A stretch of DNA of 42,292 nucleotides from CAYMTV01 sp964393525 (GCA_964393525.1 CAYMTV010000008.1:1-42292), one strand, 5' to 3'; counted from the stretch's first letter, positions 32,491 to 40,657 are shown. Numbers and translations are program-made. Notes: generated by a model from the letters alone, not told the origin.

Positions 32491-33350
32491 GGGATCAGCT
32501 GAAGATCTTTTCTTAGATCGACTTTCGGAGATTGGTCAGATTTTATAACATTTGTAATCTCAATAACATTTTGATTTAAATTTTTTGATTCTTCTTTTGG
32601 TTGAGGTGTGAGGTTGGGTTCAACAGAGGCCTTAGCATATGTTTTAGGCTGGATAACTGTTCCGATTTGAGGTTTGCCTTTTCCACCAACCGGCTTAAAA
32701 TCTTCCGCTATAGGTACTTCTCTGACTTTGGGTAAAACAGCCAAAGGATCAGTGGTTTTTCCATCCTTATAAAGCTCTAGATGGGTATGCGGACCGGAGG
32801 TATTACCGGTTAAGCCGATCTCTCCAATATAGTCGTTTATGGTAATCTCCTGGTCTTTTTTAACATATATTTTTCCCAGATGAGCATAAAGCGAGCTGTA
32901 TCCATGACCATGGTCTACTGTGACTGTTAAACCCAGTCCCCAAAAATTATAGCCGGTATCTAAAACCTTGCCACTGGCAATTGATTTTACCGGCAGCCCC
33001 AATCCCGAAGCCAGATCTACCCCCGGATGGTAGGTAGAGTAATAGGTGCTTATATAACCCGGGTGTGGAAGTTGAAACTCCAAAGGTAGGCTTTGGGCGG
33101 AAATTGTCTGGATCTGTTCGGCTTGGGCGTAAACCGCATTTTTTTTGATTGGCGGAATGCCTAATATAGGTTGATAATTTAGAAAGAAGGACAAGAAAAA
33201 CACTCCCAAAACTATTTTAGAGGCTAGCCTGAAATTTGTAAGCCTGTCTTTTTTCGCAGACTCCCCCCTCAAAGGTTTATTTTTTCGAAGGAAAAATTTG
33301 CAAAGGTTTGGGTAATAAGGCAGTTGCGTTAATGGTAAACCATTAAACAT
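32487..33350 (-). CDS. M23 (LytM) family metallopeptidase
   Basis: The catalytic domain has the M23 zinc motifs: HPGVDLAS (His and Asp ligands), then SSLYAHLGKIYV and GPHTHLELYKDG (the HxH pair). Such enzymes cut peptidoglycan cross-links or, without activity, regulate them; here all ligands are present. A single N-terminal membrane segment (IVLGVFFLSFFLNYQPILGI) places the domain outside. The C-terminal 80 residues are a low-complexity Lys/Pro/Thr region. The start is uncertain: the ATG at 33350 follows directly on a terminator-like hairpin, and the first 40 residues look unlike a signal region. Confidence 0.85.
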   Translation of the reverse strand: MFNGLPLTQLPYYPNLCKFFLRKNKPLRGESAKKDRLTNFRLASKIVLGVFFLSFFLNYQPILGIPPIKKNAVYAQAEQIQTISAQSLPLEFQLPHPGYISTYYSTYHPGVDLASGLGLPVKSIASGKVLDTGYNFWGLGLTVTVDHGHGYSSLYAHLGKIYVKKDQEITINDYIGEIGLTGNTSGPHTHLELYKDGKTTDPLAVLPKVREVPIAEDFKPVGGKGKPQIGTVIQPKTYAKASVEPNLTPQPKEESKNLNQNVIEITNVIKSDQSPKVDLRKDLQLIP

Positions 33351-33375
33351 CAAAAATCCTGCTCAAGGCAGGATT
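33351..33375 (-). terminator. Terminator-like hairpin at the head of the M23 gene
   Basis: Read on the minus strand, AATCCTGC-CTTGA-GCAGGATT forms an 8-bp stem followed by TTTG, directly before the first start codon of the M23 gene. No minus-strand gene lies upstream that it could terminate, so attenuation or a leader structure is possible. Confidence 0.45.
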
Positions 33376-33441
33376 CAATTGTCAATATTAGCAAACTTCT
33401 ACCTTTAAGTCAAATTAACCGAATGATCCGCTTTTTCATTG

Positions 33442-33447
33442 TATAAT
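33442..33447 (+). promoter_or_regulatory. -10 box of the PEGA/SH3 gene
   Basis: Consensus TATAAT lies 6 nt before the ATG at 33454, implying a leaderless mRNA. Confidence 0.6.
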
Positions 33448-33453
33448 TAGTAA

Positions 33454-34272
33454 ATGCGTAAAGCTGTCATAATTTTGCTTACCTTTATAAGCATTATTGC
33501 TTTAATTCTTCGCTTTGGTTCCAAACCTCTGATAAAAACCTTAGGACTTGAGCCTAGAGCGGGTTTGAGAGTTGAATCTGACCAAAAATCTAAAGTGACA
33601 ATTAATGGTCAAGAGGTAGGAAGCACGCCTTATCAAAATCAAAACCTTAAGGAAGGCGAGTATCAAGTATCGCTTAAAAAAGAAGAAGCGACCTCTTCAT
33701 CCGGACTTGTTTGGCAGGGTTATGTCAAGCTTTATGGTGGTACGGTAACAGTTGTTAACCGGGAGCTTTCTGAAAAACAGTCTCAGGCTTCTGGTGAGAT
33801 TATTACACTTGAAAAAGGCAAAGGAGTCACCGTTATCTCAAACCCCTCATCAGCCCAAGTTTTAATTGATGGAAAGGCGGTTGGTAGAACTCCAATATCT
33901 ATCTCTTCAATTGCCCCGGGAGAGCATCAGTTTTTAATCAGTAAGGAGAACTTTTTAAAAAGAAGTATTAGGGTAACCTTGGAGGATGGGTATAATTTGA
34001 CGCTAAATGTTGATCTAGCTCAGGATGAGGTGGATTTGACAAAAATTGTCACAGTCCCGATTAAAGAAACCCAACAGGTAATAGTTACACAAACCCCAAC
34101 CGGGTTTTTAAGAGTCAGAGAAGAAGCTAATTTAAACTCAAAAGAGGTTGCAAGAGTAGCTCCTGGGGATACATTAACTCTGCTTGAGGAAATACCTAAC
34201 TGGAATAGAGTTCGCCTGCCTGATGGCAAAGAAGGCTATGTTTCAAGTAGTTATACTGAGAAAAAAGAGTAA
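33454..34272 (+). CDS. PEGA and SH3b domain envelope protein
   Basis: One N-terminal membrane segment (VIILLTFISIIALILRF) anchors a 250-residue extracellular part. Two PEGA domains are visible: VTINGQEVGSTPYQNQNLKE at about 48-70, and VLIDGKAVGRTPISISSIAP then GEHQFLISKENF at about 137-165. The last 70 residues form an SH3b domain (GFLRVREEANLNSKEVARVA, NWNRVRLPDGKEGYVSSSY). PEGA domains are common in surface proteins and SH3b domains usually bind peptidoglycan, so this is probably a wall-attached scaffold. It is divergent from the M23 peptidase gene. Confidence 0.87.
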   Translation: MRKAVIILLTFISIIALILRFGSKPLIKTLGLEPRAGLRVESDQKSKVTINGQEVGSTPYQNQNLKEGEYQVSLKKEEATSSSGLVWQGYVKLYGGTVTVVNRELSEKQSQASGEIITLEKGKGVTVISNPSSAQVLIDGKAVGRTPISISSIAPGEHQFLISKENFLKRSIRVTLEDGYNLTLNVDLAQDEVDLTKIVTVPIKETQQVIVTQTPTGFLRVREEANLNSKEVARVAPGDTLTLLEEIPNWNRVRLPDGKEGYVSSSYTEKKE

Positions 34273-34309
34273 TCTTAAAGTAAGACATGGACGAAGCTAA
34301 AGATATCGA

Positions 34310-34315
34310 TATAAT
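34310..34315 (+). promoter_or_regulatory. -10 box of the 46-residue basic gene
   Basis: Consensus TATAAT lies 9 nt before the ATG at 34325. Confidence 0.5.
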
Positions 34316-34324
34316 AACAAAATC

Positions 34325-34465
34325 ATGAGTACTATCAAAAGTCAAAGTTCTAGATCAGTAAGCCACAAATTAAAACGCAATTTAGTCTTTAAAAGCTGGA
34401 GGAGAAATATAAGCGGTAAAGAAAAATGGCTTGCAAAACAACCAAAGAAAGTAAAAAAGTTTTAA
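34325..34465 (+). CDS. Small basic protein, 46 aa
   Basis: A short frame encodes a 46-residue protein beginning MSTIKSQSSRSVSHKLKRNL and ending KQPKKVKKF. Eleven lysines and four arginines against one acidic residue give a very high positive charge, with two tryptophans (25 and 35). The composition resembles small ribosome- or nucleic-acid-binding proteins, but I recognise no family. A consensus -10 box at leaderless spacing supports it as a real gene. Its stop overlaps the UbiA-family stop on the other strand. Confidence 0.55.
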   Translation: MSTIKSQSSRSVSHKLKRNLVFKSWRRNISGKEKWLAKQPKKVKKF

Positions 34466-35415
34466 GCTCCTAGGTAGTAGATAATCCCTATTACCATCAC
34501 CAGCCAAAGTACTACAGTTGTTAGCAAGGGCCTATCTGTTAGCAGTACTCTTTCTGGGGATTCCCCTTCTTTTTTCTCATAGATTATGTACAAATATCTC
34601 ATCACCCCATATATCACAACCGGTACTGTGGCCATCAAATATTTGGCTTTGGCAAATGGCAATGGGAAAGCATCAAAGAAAAAATTAAACCTGGGTTGGG
34701 CAAAGATTGGAGGCTGGAGGAAGGTAAACAGAGCATAAGACAACCAGGTTGAGTTGGCAAACATGGCGGTTAAAATATCCAGCAAGTTCTCCGGGTAATG
34801 CAGTAGAGTTTCCCGGTGTTTGGAAGCTTGGGCATGAAGCAGAGTAAGCTCCGAACGTCTTTTTCCAATTGCTAAAAACAGGGCAAAAGAGATAACCGCC
34901 AGTAAAAACCAAACATTTAAGTGAGCATCAATTACCCAAACCCCGGCATAAACCCTTAAAACAAAGCCTGCAGCAATCGCCATCACATCAAGCAAGATTA
35001 CCGATTTAAGATAGGAAGAGTAAAACAGCTGCAGGATAAGATAGGTAATGATCCCTAAAAAAAGTGCCGGAGAGAGCTGGTAAGAAATAGGGATTATTAT
35101 GGCTATTATTATCAAAGCTAAAGCTATCGCTAGTTTAGTAGAAATTAACCCGGCTGCAATTGGCCGTTTGCTCTTAAAAGGATGTAGCCTATCCCGCTCA
35201 ACATCAAAAACATCATTTAGTAAGTAGGTTGCTGAGGTTGCTCCGCAAAAGATGGTAAAGGCATAGAATACACTTAAGATTGATTGTGGGTTATCAAGTT
35301 GGCCGGAAAATATCAGCCCGGCAAACAGGGCAAAATTTTTGATCCATTGTCTGGGGCGTACAGCTTTTATTAAAGCCCAGAAAAGTTTAATAGTTTTATT
35401 GTGCTCAACGTTCAT
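34462..35415 (-). CDS. UbiA-family prenyltransferase (DPPR synthase-like)
   Basis: This 317-residue polytopic protein opens with KAVRPRQWIKNFALFAGLIF and has the prenyl-diphosphate motif YLLNDVFDVERDRLHPFKSK and RPIAAG. This combination is typical of decaprenyl-phosphate phosphoribosyltransferases, which make lipid-linked phosphoribose, rather than of quinone-pathway UbiA enzymes. About eight membrane helices follow. It overlaps the upstream WecA-like gene by 11 nt and is the last gene of a minus-strand operon for lipid-linked sugars. Confidence 0.85.
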   Translation of the reverse strand: MNVEHNKTIKLFWALIKAVRPRQWIKNFALFAGLIFSGQLDNPQSILSVFYAFTIFCGATSATYLLNDVFDVERDRLHPFKSKRPIAAGLISTKLAIALALIIIAIIIPISYQLSPALFLGIITYLILQLFYSSYLKSVILLDVMAIAAGFVLRVYAGVWVIDAHLNVWFLLAVISFALFLAIGKRRSELTLLHAQASKHRETLLHYPENLLDILTAMFANSTWLSYALFTFLQPPIFAQPRFNFFFDAFPLPFAKAKYLMATVPVVIYGVMRYLYIIYEKKEGESPERVLLTDRPLLTTVVLWLVMVIGIIYYLGA

Positions 35416-36490
35416 CTTGGTTTAAATTAGAATTTTTTTGCTGCGAGAAAAGATGCAACCATAATATTACCCCCATCACCACAACCCCTACGCCTAAAAC
35501 AACAAAGATCTTTTTTTCGGTGGTGAGAGTTGTGGCAAGCAAACCTAAGATAGCACAGGAGAAAATGTAAAACAAGGAAATTTTCCTGTGTGACCATCCT
35601 TTATTTAAAAGCAGGTGGTGCAAATGCTTCTGGTCGCCTAAAAAGGGGGATTTGCCGGTTATTACTCTACGGAAGAAAGTAAATATAAAATCTACTGTCG
35701 GTATAAGCAAGACTAAGAGGGCAGTTGCTAGCTTCGCTCCTGAAAGAATTGATAAGGTAGCAATCATAAATCCTAAGATGGTTGAGCCGGAAAACCCGGG
35801 AAAAATTTTAGCTGGGTACCAGTTAAACAGCAAAAGCCCTAAGCTGGCGCCGGCAACTATGAAAGAGAGGTTAGCAATATGCAGCTGGTTTAAATCCCCG
35901 GCGTTAGATAATTTCAAAGACAAGAAACCTATGGTTATAGCAGAAACTGCAATTATTCCCGGCATTTGGCCGTCAACCCCCTTAGACCAGTTTATGATAT
36001 TCATCATCCAGACAATCCAAAGGAAGGCCAAAAGGTCGGCGATCACTATTATCTGATGTGCTCCAAAGATATTTACCGGTACAACCCAAGGGTCAAGCCT
36101 TAGGACCCCTCCAAAAGGATTTGTGATAAAAGTAATACCAACTCCCGATATTACAACAATTGCCGCTGCTAAAATTTGCAAAACCAGTCTGGTATAAGGA
36201 CTAAAATCCGGTAAGATATCATCGATTAATCCTACACAGAGAAGCACCAGCCCTCCTAGGATAATTCCAATGATGTGCTTATCTAGGGGGATAAAAAGTA
36301 ATATAGAAACCAAAATGCCTATAAAGACAGGCAATCCGCCAGCTCTGGCCACGACTCTTTTTTGGACATGAGCCGGGTGTGGGCGGATGCTGGGATCATC
36401 AATCAGCTTGTATTTTTTGGCAAATTTGATAGTTAAAGGAGTTATTAAAACAGTTACCAAAAATGCGGATATTAGTGCAATTATAGACAT
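35405..36490 (-). CDS. WecA/TagO-like GlcNAc-1-phosphate transferase family
   Basis: A polytopic protein of 361 residues in the MraY/WecA family, which transfers sugar-1-phosphate from a UDP-sugar to undecaprenyl phosphate. Family signatures visible are RVVARAGGLPVFIG, CVGLIDDI (acidic pair), MNIINWSKGVDGQMPG and the cytoplasmic FLGDQKHLHHLLLNKG (histidine motif, HxHH). The segment PGFSGSTILGFM stands where most members have GDxGS. The absence of MraY-specific residues and the presence of the long HLHH loop favour WecA/TagO over MraY. It starts directly after the preceding stop codon. Confidence 0.87.
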   Translation of the reverse strand: MSIIALISAFLVTVLITPLTIKFAKKYKLIDDPSIRPHPAHVQKRVVARAGGLPVFIGILVSILLFIPLDKHIIGIILGGLVLLCVGLIDDILPDFSPYTRLVLQILAAAIVVISGVGITFITNPFGGVLRLDPWVVPVNIFGAHQIIVIADLLAFLWIVWMMNIINWSKGVDGQMPGIIAVSAITIGFLSLKLSNAGDLNQLHIANLSFIVAGASLGLLLFNWYPAKIFPGFSGSTILGFMIATLSILSGAKLATALLVLLIPTVDFIFTFFRRVITGKSPFLGDQKHLHHLLLNKGWSHRKISLFYIFSCAILGLLATTLTTEKKIFVVLGVGVVVMGVILWLHLFSQQKNSNLNQDER

Positions 36491-36898
36491 TTAAATAAAT
36501 ATAAAAATAACTTTGACTGCAGTAATCAGTGCAAGTAATGCAATTGATGCGGAAATTGTTGCCAAAATCCGTTTCATGACGTTTTGTGAAGGATGAAGGT
36601 GCCAGGATAAAATTAAATTAATCAGTATAATTATCACTATCATTGAAGGTAAAATTATAAATTGAGGAAGTTCTACCAACTGGCTCTCGCCCCAGGGTAG
36701 AGAGTAAAAAAGAGGTATTTTTGAGGGAAGACGATTAAAGTTTAGTCCGAGTATTATCAGTATGATTAAGACAAGCAGGAAAGCGATTAAATTCAGCCAG
36801 AAAACAAACCTGTCCTGGGTATTGTAGAAAATTTGGGTTTTTTCAATAAAATTCATTAAGTTTCTTGACCACCAATCTGACTTTAAGTAGAAAATCAT
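36491..36898 (-). CDS. Small membrane protein, unknown
   Basis: About 135 residues with three hydrophobic helices: FVFWLNLIAFLLVLIILIIL, FIILPSMIVIIILINLILSW and ILATISASIALLALITAVKV. Between the first two lies NRLPSKIPLFYSLPWGESQL, faintly like DUF1648-type domains (LP-x-x-IP-x-H/F). The start is uncertain: ATG at 36898, ATG at 36856 and TTG at 36937 are all in frame and none has a strong ribosome site. It lies between a glycosyltransferase and a WecA-like gene with no spacing, so it probably belongs to the same lipid-linked sugar pathway. Confidence 0.65.
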   Translation of the reverse strand: MIFYLKSDWWSRNLMNFIEKTQIFYNTQDRFVFWLNLIAFLLVLIILIILGLNFNRLPSKIPLFYSLPWGESQLVELPQFIILPSMIVIIILINLILSWHLHPSQNVMKRILATISASIALLALITAVKVIFIFI

Positions 36899-36926
36899 TA
36901 TCTGACAGCGATCAAGATAATTGATT

Positions 36927-38711
36927 TTATACCTCAAAGTGAGACTGATTTTTCAGTCTCACTTTATTTGTTACTCGATACTCTAAATACCTGCCAAACA
37001 TTAAGGAAGTTTGAGCATCTATTGCCGGCAGGGTAGAGATGGTAACAAGCACAACCGGTATTAAAAGCCATTGGATATAAGACCAAACTTTTCTAACTTT
37101 TGACCAGGAGGCAGGTCGTTTTGGAGCGGTTTTTTCGTGAACGTAAATCGTTGAGAAAAGCCCAAGGAAGGCGGCGGTTAAAATCCATGAAGAGATTATC
37201 GGTAAGTTAATGGCAACGGCTGACTGGCTGTATGAGGGATTAACATAAGGAATAAGCAATCCTCCAAAAGTTATAAAAAGCGCCAAAAACCCCCAACGCA
37301 TGTTTGCCCAAAGGACAAAGGCAAGCTTATCGGTTTTATCCCAAAAATTAATGTCCCCTCTTTTAAAGTATTCCCTAAAAATAAAAGGGATGTGTTCTAC
37401 GCCATAAGCCCAGCGTTTGAGCTGTAAGTATTGGTTTTGAAAAGTTTTAAGCAAATTAACATCAACAGTTGCATCGGCCGAAATTGTCATGTAGTGAGGT
37501 ATGACTTTGTAATCTCCTTTGAAATGGAAATAAGCCTTCCAATAGAATCCCGAATCATCGTTGACCTTGTTGGGTATCCAAAGCCCTATTTCAAGTAAGG
37601 GTTTAAGGTTAATAGACAAAGAGGCGAAATTTTGATACTTATCTGAACCTACCATTTCCGACAATTGCCAGAGAGCTGTTCCAACCGCGATAAGTCTGGA
37701 TGGTGTAGGGGCCTGCCAGTAGTTGTTGTAATACAAAAATACACCGGTATAGGTTCTTTTGTCTCTGATATTTTCTGGTGTTGAGAGATATTTATGCAGT
37801 GCTCCGGACAGAAATTCCGGATGAATTACAAAATCCGCATCTAATGTTGTCACAAAAACTGTATCTAGCCTGATATTTCTGTGCTCAAACTCTTTGACAG
37901 CATTTTTTACCATCCAATTTCTATTTGATCCCGGCCCTTTGATCTCGCCTGGTTGTATTTCATGGACTGTAGTTAAAATATTGATTTTGCCTTTATACTT
38001 ATCCAAGTATTGGGTTATCTCTTCCACATGTGACTTATCAGCCCATTCTTCAAACCCTACCGCCAAAAAAATCTTTTCTTTCGGGAAGTTTGAGTTTGCG
38101 ATTGCTTCAAATGCCGGAGCTAAAACCTCAAGCCCTTCTTTATAGGTAGGCAGAAGGATTAAGTGGTGGTATTTGTTCCACTTGCCGGGAAAGTCTGACT
38201 TTAGTTTTTCAAGCCAAGGTTGTTTTTTGGCCCATGTCATCTTTCTATATCCCAAATAAATTAAGGTGGCAATCTTTAAGGAATTTAAAAGCCAGTAAAT
38301 ATCGGCAATCAAAATTAAATAAGCCACCGCAAAAGGTAGAGTAAAAGAAAGCCAGAAAGGGGAGGTTAGAGCAATCCAGGTTAAAGCTCCGGGTAAAATT
38401 TCCAAGGTTCTTTCAAAAAAAGTCTCATGTTTTTTGACAAAATTAGTTTCCAGTTTTTCCGAGATGATGTATCTTTTTGATAGCAGATGATGGATAGTCA
38501 GTCCCAGTCCGGACCCCAGCAAAAAAACACTTAGTAAAGAATCCAGCGGTGGGGCAATAAAGTTTTTTCCTAAAAATCCGATTACAAATCCCAGAATAAT
38601 TACCGACAAACCGATAAAGCTGTGAATAGATTGTTTAAAAAGCCGGTTTAGTAAATCTCCAATAAAGAAAAAAGAGATAAACCCTGCTAGAAAAGTTAAA
38701 ATTATCCGCAT
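36927..38711 (-). CDS. Membrane glycosyltransferase family 2 protein
   Basis: This 594-residue protein has four or five N-terminal helices, a GT2 catalytic domain (about 180-440) and C-terminal helices. Catalytic features are LILLPTYKEG at the fold start, the DxD in TTLDADFVIHPEFLSG, the acidic NDDSGFYWKAYF, and the Q-x-x-x-RW motif in QNQYLQLKRWAYGVEH. This arrangement resembles processive or polymer-forming GT2 enzymes. The sugar donor is unknown. It is first in the operon that continues with the small membrane protein, WecA-like and UbiA-like genes. Confidence 0.85.
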   Translation of the reverse strand: MRIILTFLAGFISFFFIGDLLNRLFKQSIHSFIGLSVIILGFVIGFLGKNFIAPPLDSLLSVFLLGSGLGLTIHHLLSKRYIISEKLETNFVKKHETFFERTLEILPGALTWIALTSPFWLSFTLPFAVAYLILIADIYWLLNSLKIATLIYLGYRKMTWAKKQPWLEKLKSDFPGKWNKYHHLILLPTYKEGLEVLAPAFEAIANSNFPKEKIFLAVGFEEWADKSHVEEITQYLDKYKGKINILTTVHEIQPGEIKGPGSNRNWMVKNAVKEFEHRNIRLDTVFVTTLDADFVIHPEFLSGALHKYLSTPENIRDKRTYTGVFLYYNNYWQAPTPSRLIAVGTALWQLSEMVGSDKYQNFASLSINLKPLLEIGLWIPNKVNDDSGFYWKAYFHFKGDYKVIPHYMTISADATVDVNLLKTFQNQYLQLKRWAYGVEHIPFIFREYFKRGDINFWDKTDKLAFVLWANMRWGFLALFITFGGLLIPYVNPSYSQSAVAINLPIISSWILTAAFLGLFSTIYVHEKTAPKRPASWSKVRKVWSYIQWLLIPVVLVTISTLPAIDAQTSLMFGRYLEYRVTNKVRLKNQSHFEV

Positions 38712-38790
38712 AAATTAGGAGCAGTGCTGATGTTAATTTTAAGGAATTTTAAGGTAAGAAAGCAAATGTAATTAACACAAATAAAGGATT

Positions 38791-38997
38791 TTATTGCTCG
38801 GGAGCCTGAGGTGGCTTTCCTTTGTAGATCTGACGATGTCTTGTCGGGGCTCTGTTTAACAGGGTATTAATGTCCGGTGTCCTGCCATACGCCGCATCTA
38901 TAATTTGTTTTGGGGGGTTTCCAGCAGAAACTGCACGGGATTCCACCTGACTGTTATCTAATATAGGTCTTCCTCCTAACTCTAGTCTTAGTTCCAT
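38791..38997 (-). CDS. Small hypothetical protein, 68 aa
   Basis: A soluble, proline-rich protein beginning MELRLELGGRPILDNSQVES and ending QIYKGKPPQAPEQ. I recognise no family. A well-formed promoter at leaderless spacing directly upstream supports expression. The gene lies between the glycosyltransferase operon and tatD, all on the minus strand, but has its own promoter. Confidence 0.6.
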   Translation of the reverse strand: MELRLELGGRPILDNSQVESRAVSAGNPPKQIIDAAYGRTPDINTLLNRAPTRHRQIYKGKPPQAPEQ

Positions 38998-39003
38998 GGT
39001 TAA

Positions 39004-39031
39004 ATATTAAGTTATTTTAAAAACTATTCAA
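39004..39031 (-). promoter_or_regulatory. Promoter of the 68-residue protein
   Basis: On the minus strand TTGAAT (39031-39026) and TAATAT (39009-39004) are 16 nt apart, and the ATG follows 6 nt after the -10 box. The -35 overlaps the last codons of tatD. Confidence 0.65.
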
Positions 39032-39920
39032 GTACTAACTTGAATAGCCGAGTAACATTGGTAGTAGTGAATTTTGCTACTTCCTCGAAAGAAGCTTCTT
39101 TTATTTCTGCGATAAGTTCTGCAATATCTCTAACAGAGGAAGGCTCATTTCTTTGGCCTCTTTTTGATTGGGGAGCTAAAAATGGACAGTCTGTTTCCAG
39201 GACAATTTTTTCCAAAGGGAAAGATCTAATAGCCTTTCTTAAATACTCATTTTTGGGGTAAGTAATATTGCCGGCGAAAGATACTAAAAAATTGTCAAGT
39301 TCGCTTTTTGATAGTATGTGGTTTGTTATAGTTTCTGTTCCGGAATAACAGTGAAGAATTCCTTTCCAACCTCTAACCATCTCTAAGCATTCGTTCCAGC
39401 ACTCAACATTATTTGGGTTTTTACTTCTGTCATCCCTGCAGTGCACTAATAAAGGGAGATCTAACTTTTTTGCCAAATCTATCTGAGCTTGAAATAGCTT
39501 TCTTTGCAAATCTTTTATCTCATCCACAGTTAATTTTTCAGCAGTCCAGTCAGGATTTGATTCAAAGAAAAAATCCAATCCACATTCTCCAACCCCTATA
39601 ATTTTTTTTGGGTTTTTATGATAAATTTCTTCCAGTTTTTGCATTTCCTGCTGTATTTGTAAATTTATATTTGTATGTTTATCCTGAGCGAGCGAAACGA
39701 GTCGAAGGACTTCATGAGGATGAATCCCAATGGTTGAATAAAATTTGATTTGATTGTTTTCTAACTCTGCAGCAATCCGGCTTTTTTCCACATCAACCCC
39801 GACATTGACTATTAATTCTACGCCTGCTTCCTTTGATCTTTGAATCACAGCAGCAAAATCTTGCTTAAAAGACTCCCAGTACAAGTGAGCATATGTATCT
39901 ATTAACATTTTTTTAATCAT
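39024..39920 (-). CDS. TatD family metal-dependent hydrolase (His to Tyr variant)
   Basis: A TatD-type amidohydrolase of about 298 residues; TatD enzymes are metal-dependent nucleases or deoxyribonucleases. Motifs present: STIGIHPHE, VGECGLDFFFE, LPLLVHCRDDR, GILHCYSGTE and VLETDCPFLAP. The first motif, normally DTHCHL, reads DTYAHL here, so one metal-binding histidine is tyrosine (codon TAT at 39891-39893). The segment VLRLVSLAQDK after GIHPHE is encoded by a dispersed repeat. I start at the ATG at 39920, 5 nt after the pgeF stop; an ATG at 39908 is equally likely. Confidence 0.87.
   Translation of the reverse strand: MIKKMLIDTYAHLYWESFKQDFAAVIQRSKEAGVELIVNVGVDVEKSRIAAELENNQIKFYSTIGIHPHEVLRLVSLAQDKHTNINLQIQQEMQKLEEIYHKNPKKIIGVGECGLDFFFESNPDWTAEKLTVDEIKDLQRKLFQAQIDLAKKLDLPLLVHCRDDRSKNPNNVECWNECLEMVRGWKGILHCYSGTETITNHILSKSELDNFLVSFAGNITYPKNEYLRKAIRSFPLEKIVLETDCPFLAPQSKRGQRNEPSSVRDIAELIAEIKEASFEEVAKFTTTNVTRLFKLVLE
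39683..39709. repeat. Dispersed repeat inserted in the tatD coding region
   Basis: The segment opening CCTGAGCGAGCGAAACGAG and ending TCGAAGGA is complementary to the motif TTCGACTTCGCTCAGG found at 19430, with small internal duplications. It lies in frame in tatD and encodes VLRLVSLAQD directly after the conserved GIHPHE. Confidence 0.7.
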
Positions 39921-39924
39921 TAAT

Positions 39925-40644
39925 TCAGATAACTGAGGCAAATCGAAAATCGTTCTCCAAGTTTTCATTTATAGCTTTACGGTGTGAAAAATACTGATTA
40001 TTATGATATGTACATAGTTGCGGGTTATGGATATTTTCTATTTTAAGACCAAGGTTAAACAGCTGGTCTTTGGCAAGTGACCAGATATCTATCGAGTAAG
40101 AAGCTTTGGCAATTTTTTTAGTATAAGGCTTAAGTATCCCATTACTTTTTTTAGGATAACTCCTGATGTAGCAGCAGGGGCCGATCGAAGGACCAAAGTT
40201 GGCAACCAGATTTTTAGGGTCACTCTTATAGTTAAGTTGCATAAGCATAATGGTATTTTTTAAAATTCCACTTTCCAAACTCTCCCGACTTGCATGGGCC
40301 ATACCCACAACCTTGTTGGTGGGGTCAAAAATCCCCAGAGGAATACAGTCGCCGGTTTTTAAAAATAAGTAAATTCCGGATTGATTGGTGATTAACCCGT
40401 CAGCCTCAATTGCATCCAAGCTGGTTTTCGCGCCCTTCCCTAAATCTTTTTTGTCGACTATGACTATCTTACTACCATGGATTGGAGCCAAGGTAACAAT
40501 TTGATTGAGATTAATTCCCAAAGCTTTTAGAAATCTCCGGCGGTTTTTAAGCACCTCTTTGGGACTGCCTTTTTTAAAGGACATGTTACCATCCTCAACT
40601 TTAGAGGAAGTAAACAAGATATTTTTAAATTTGTTAAATCTCAT
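39925..40644 (-). CDS. pgeF: PgeF/YfiH-family peptidoglycan editing or purine-phosphorylase-like protein
   Basis: This 239-residue protein fits the YfiH/PgeF (Cu-oxidase_4) fold, reported as a multicopper-type oxidase, a purine nucleoside phosphorylase or a peptidoglycan-editing factor. Metal-site residues are visible in TLAPIHGSKIV (His), LKTGDCIPLGIFD (Cys) and VGMAHASRESL (His). Supporting motifs are AIEADGLIT, NFGPSIGPCCY and CTYHNNQYFSHRK. The usual AHAGWRG is altered to AHASRES, so substrate binding may differ. It lies 13 nt after metG and 5 nt before tatD, in one operon. Confidence 0.85.
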   Translation of the reverse strand: MRFNKFKNILFTSSKVEDGNMSFKKGSPKEVLKNRRRFLKALGINLNQIVTLAPIHGSKIVIVDKKDLGKGAKTSLDAIEADGLITNQSGIYLFLKTGDCIPLGIFDPTNKVVGMAHASRESLESGILKNTIMLMQLNYKSDPKNLVANFGPSIGPCCYIRSYPKKSNGILKPYTKKIAKASYSIDIWSLAKDQLFNLGLKIENIHNPQLCTYHNNQYFSHRKAINENLENDFRFASVI

Positions 40645-40657
40645 ACTCTTTTTGGCT

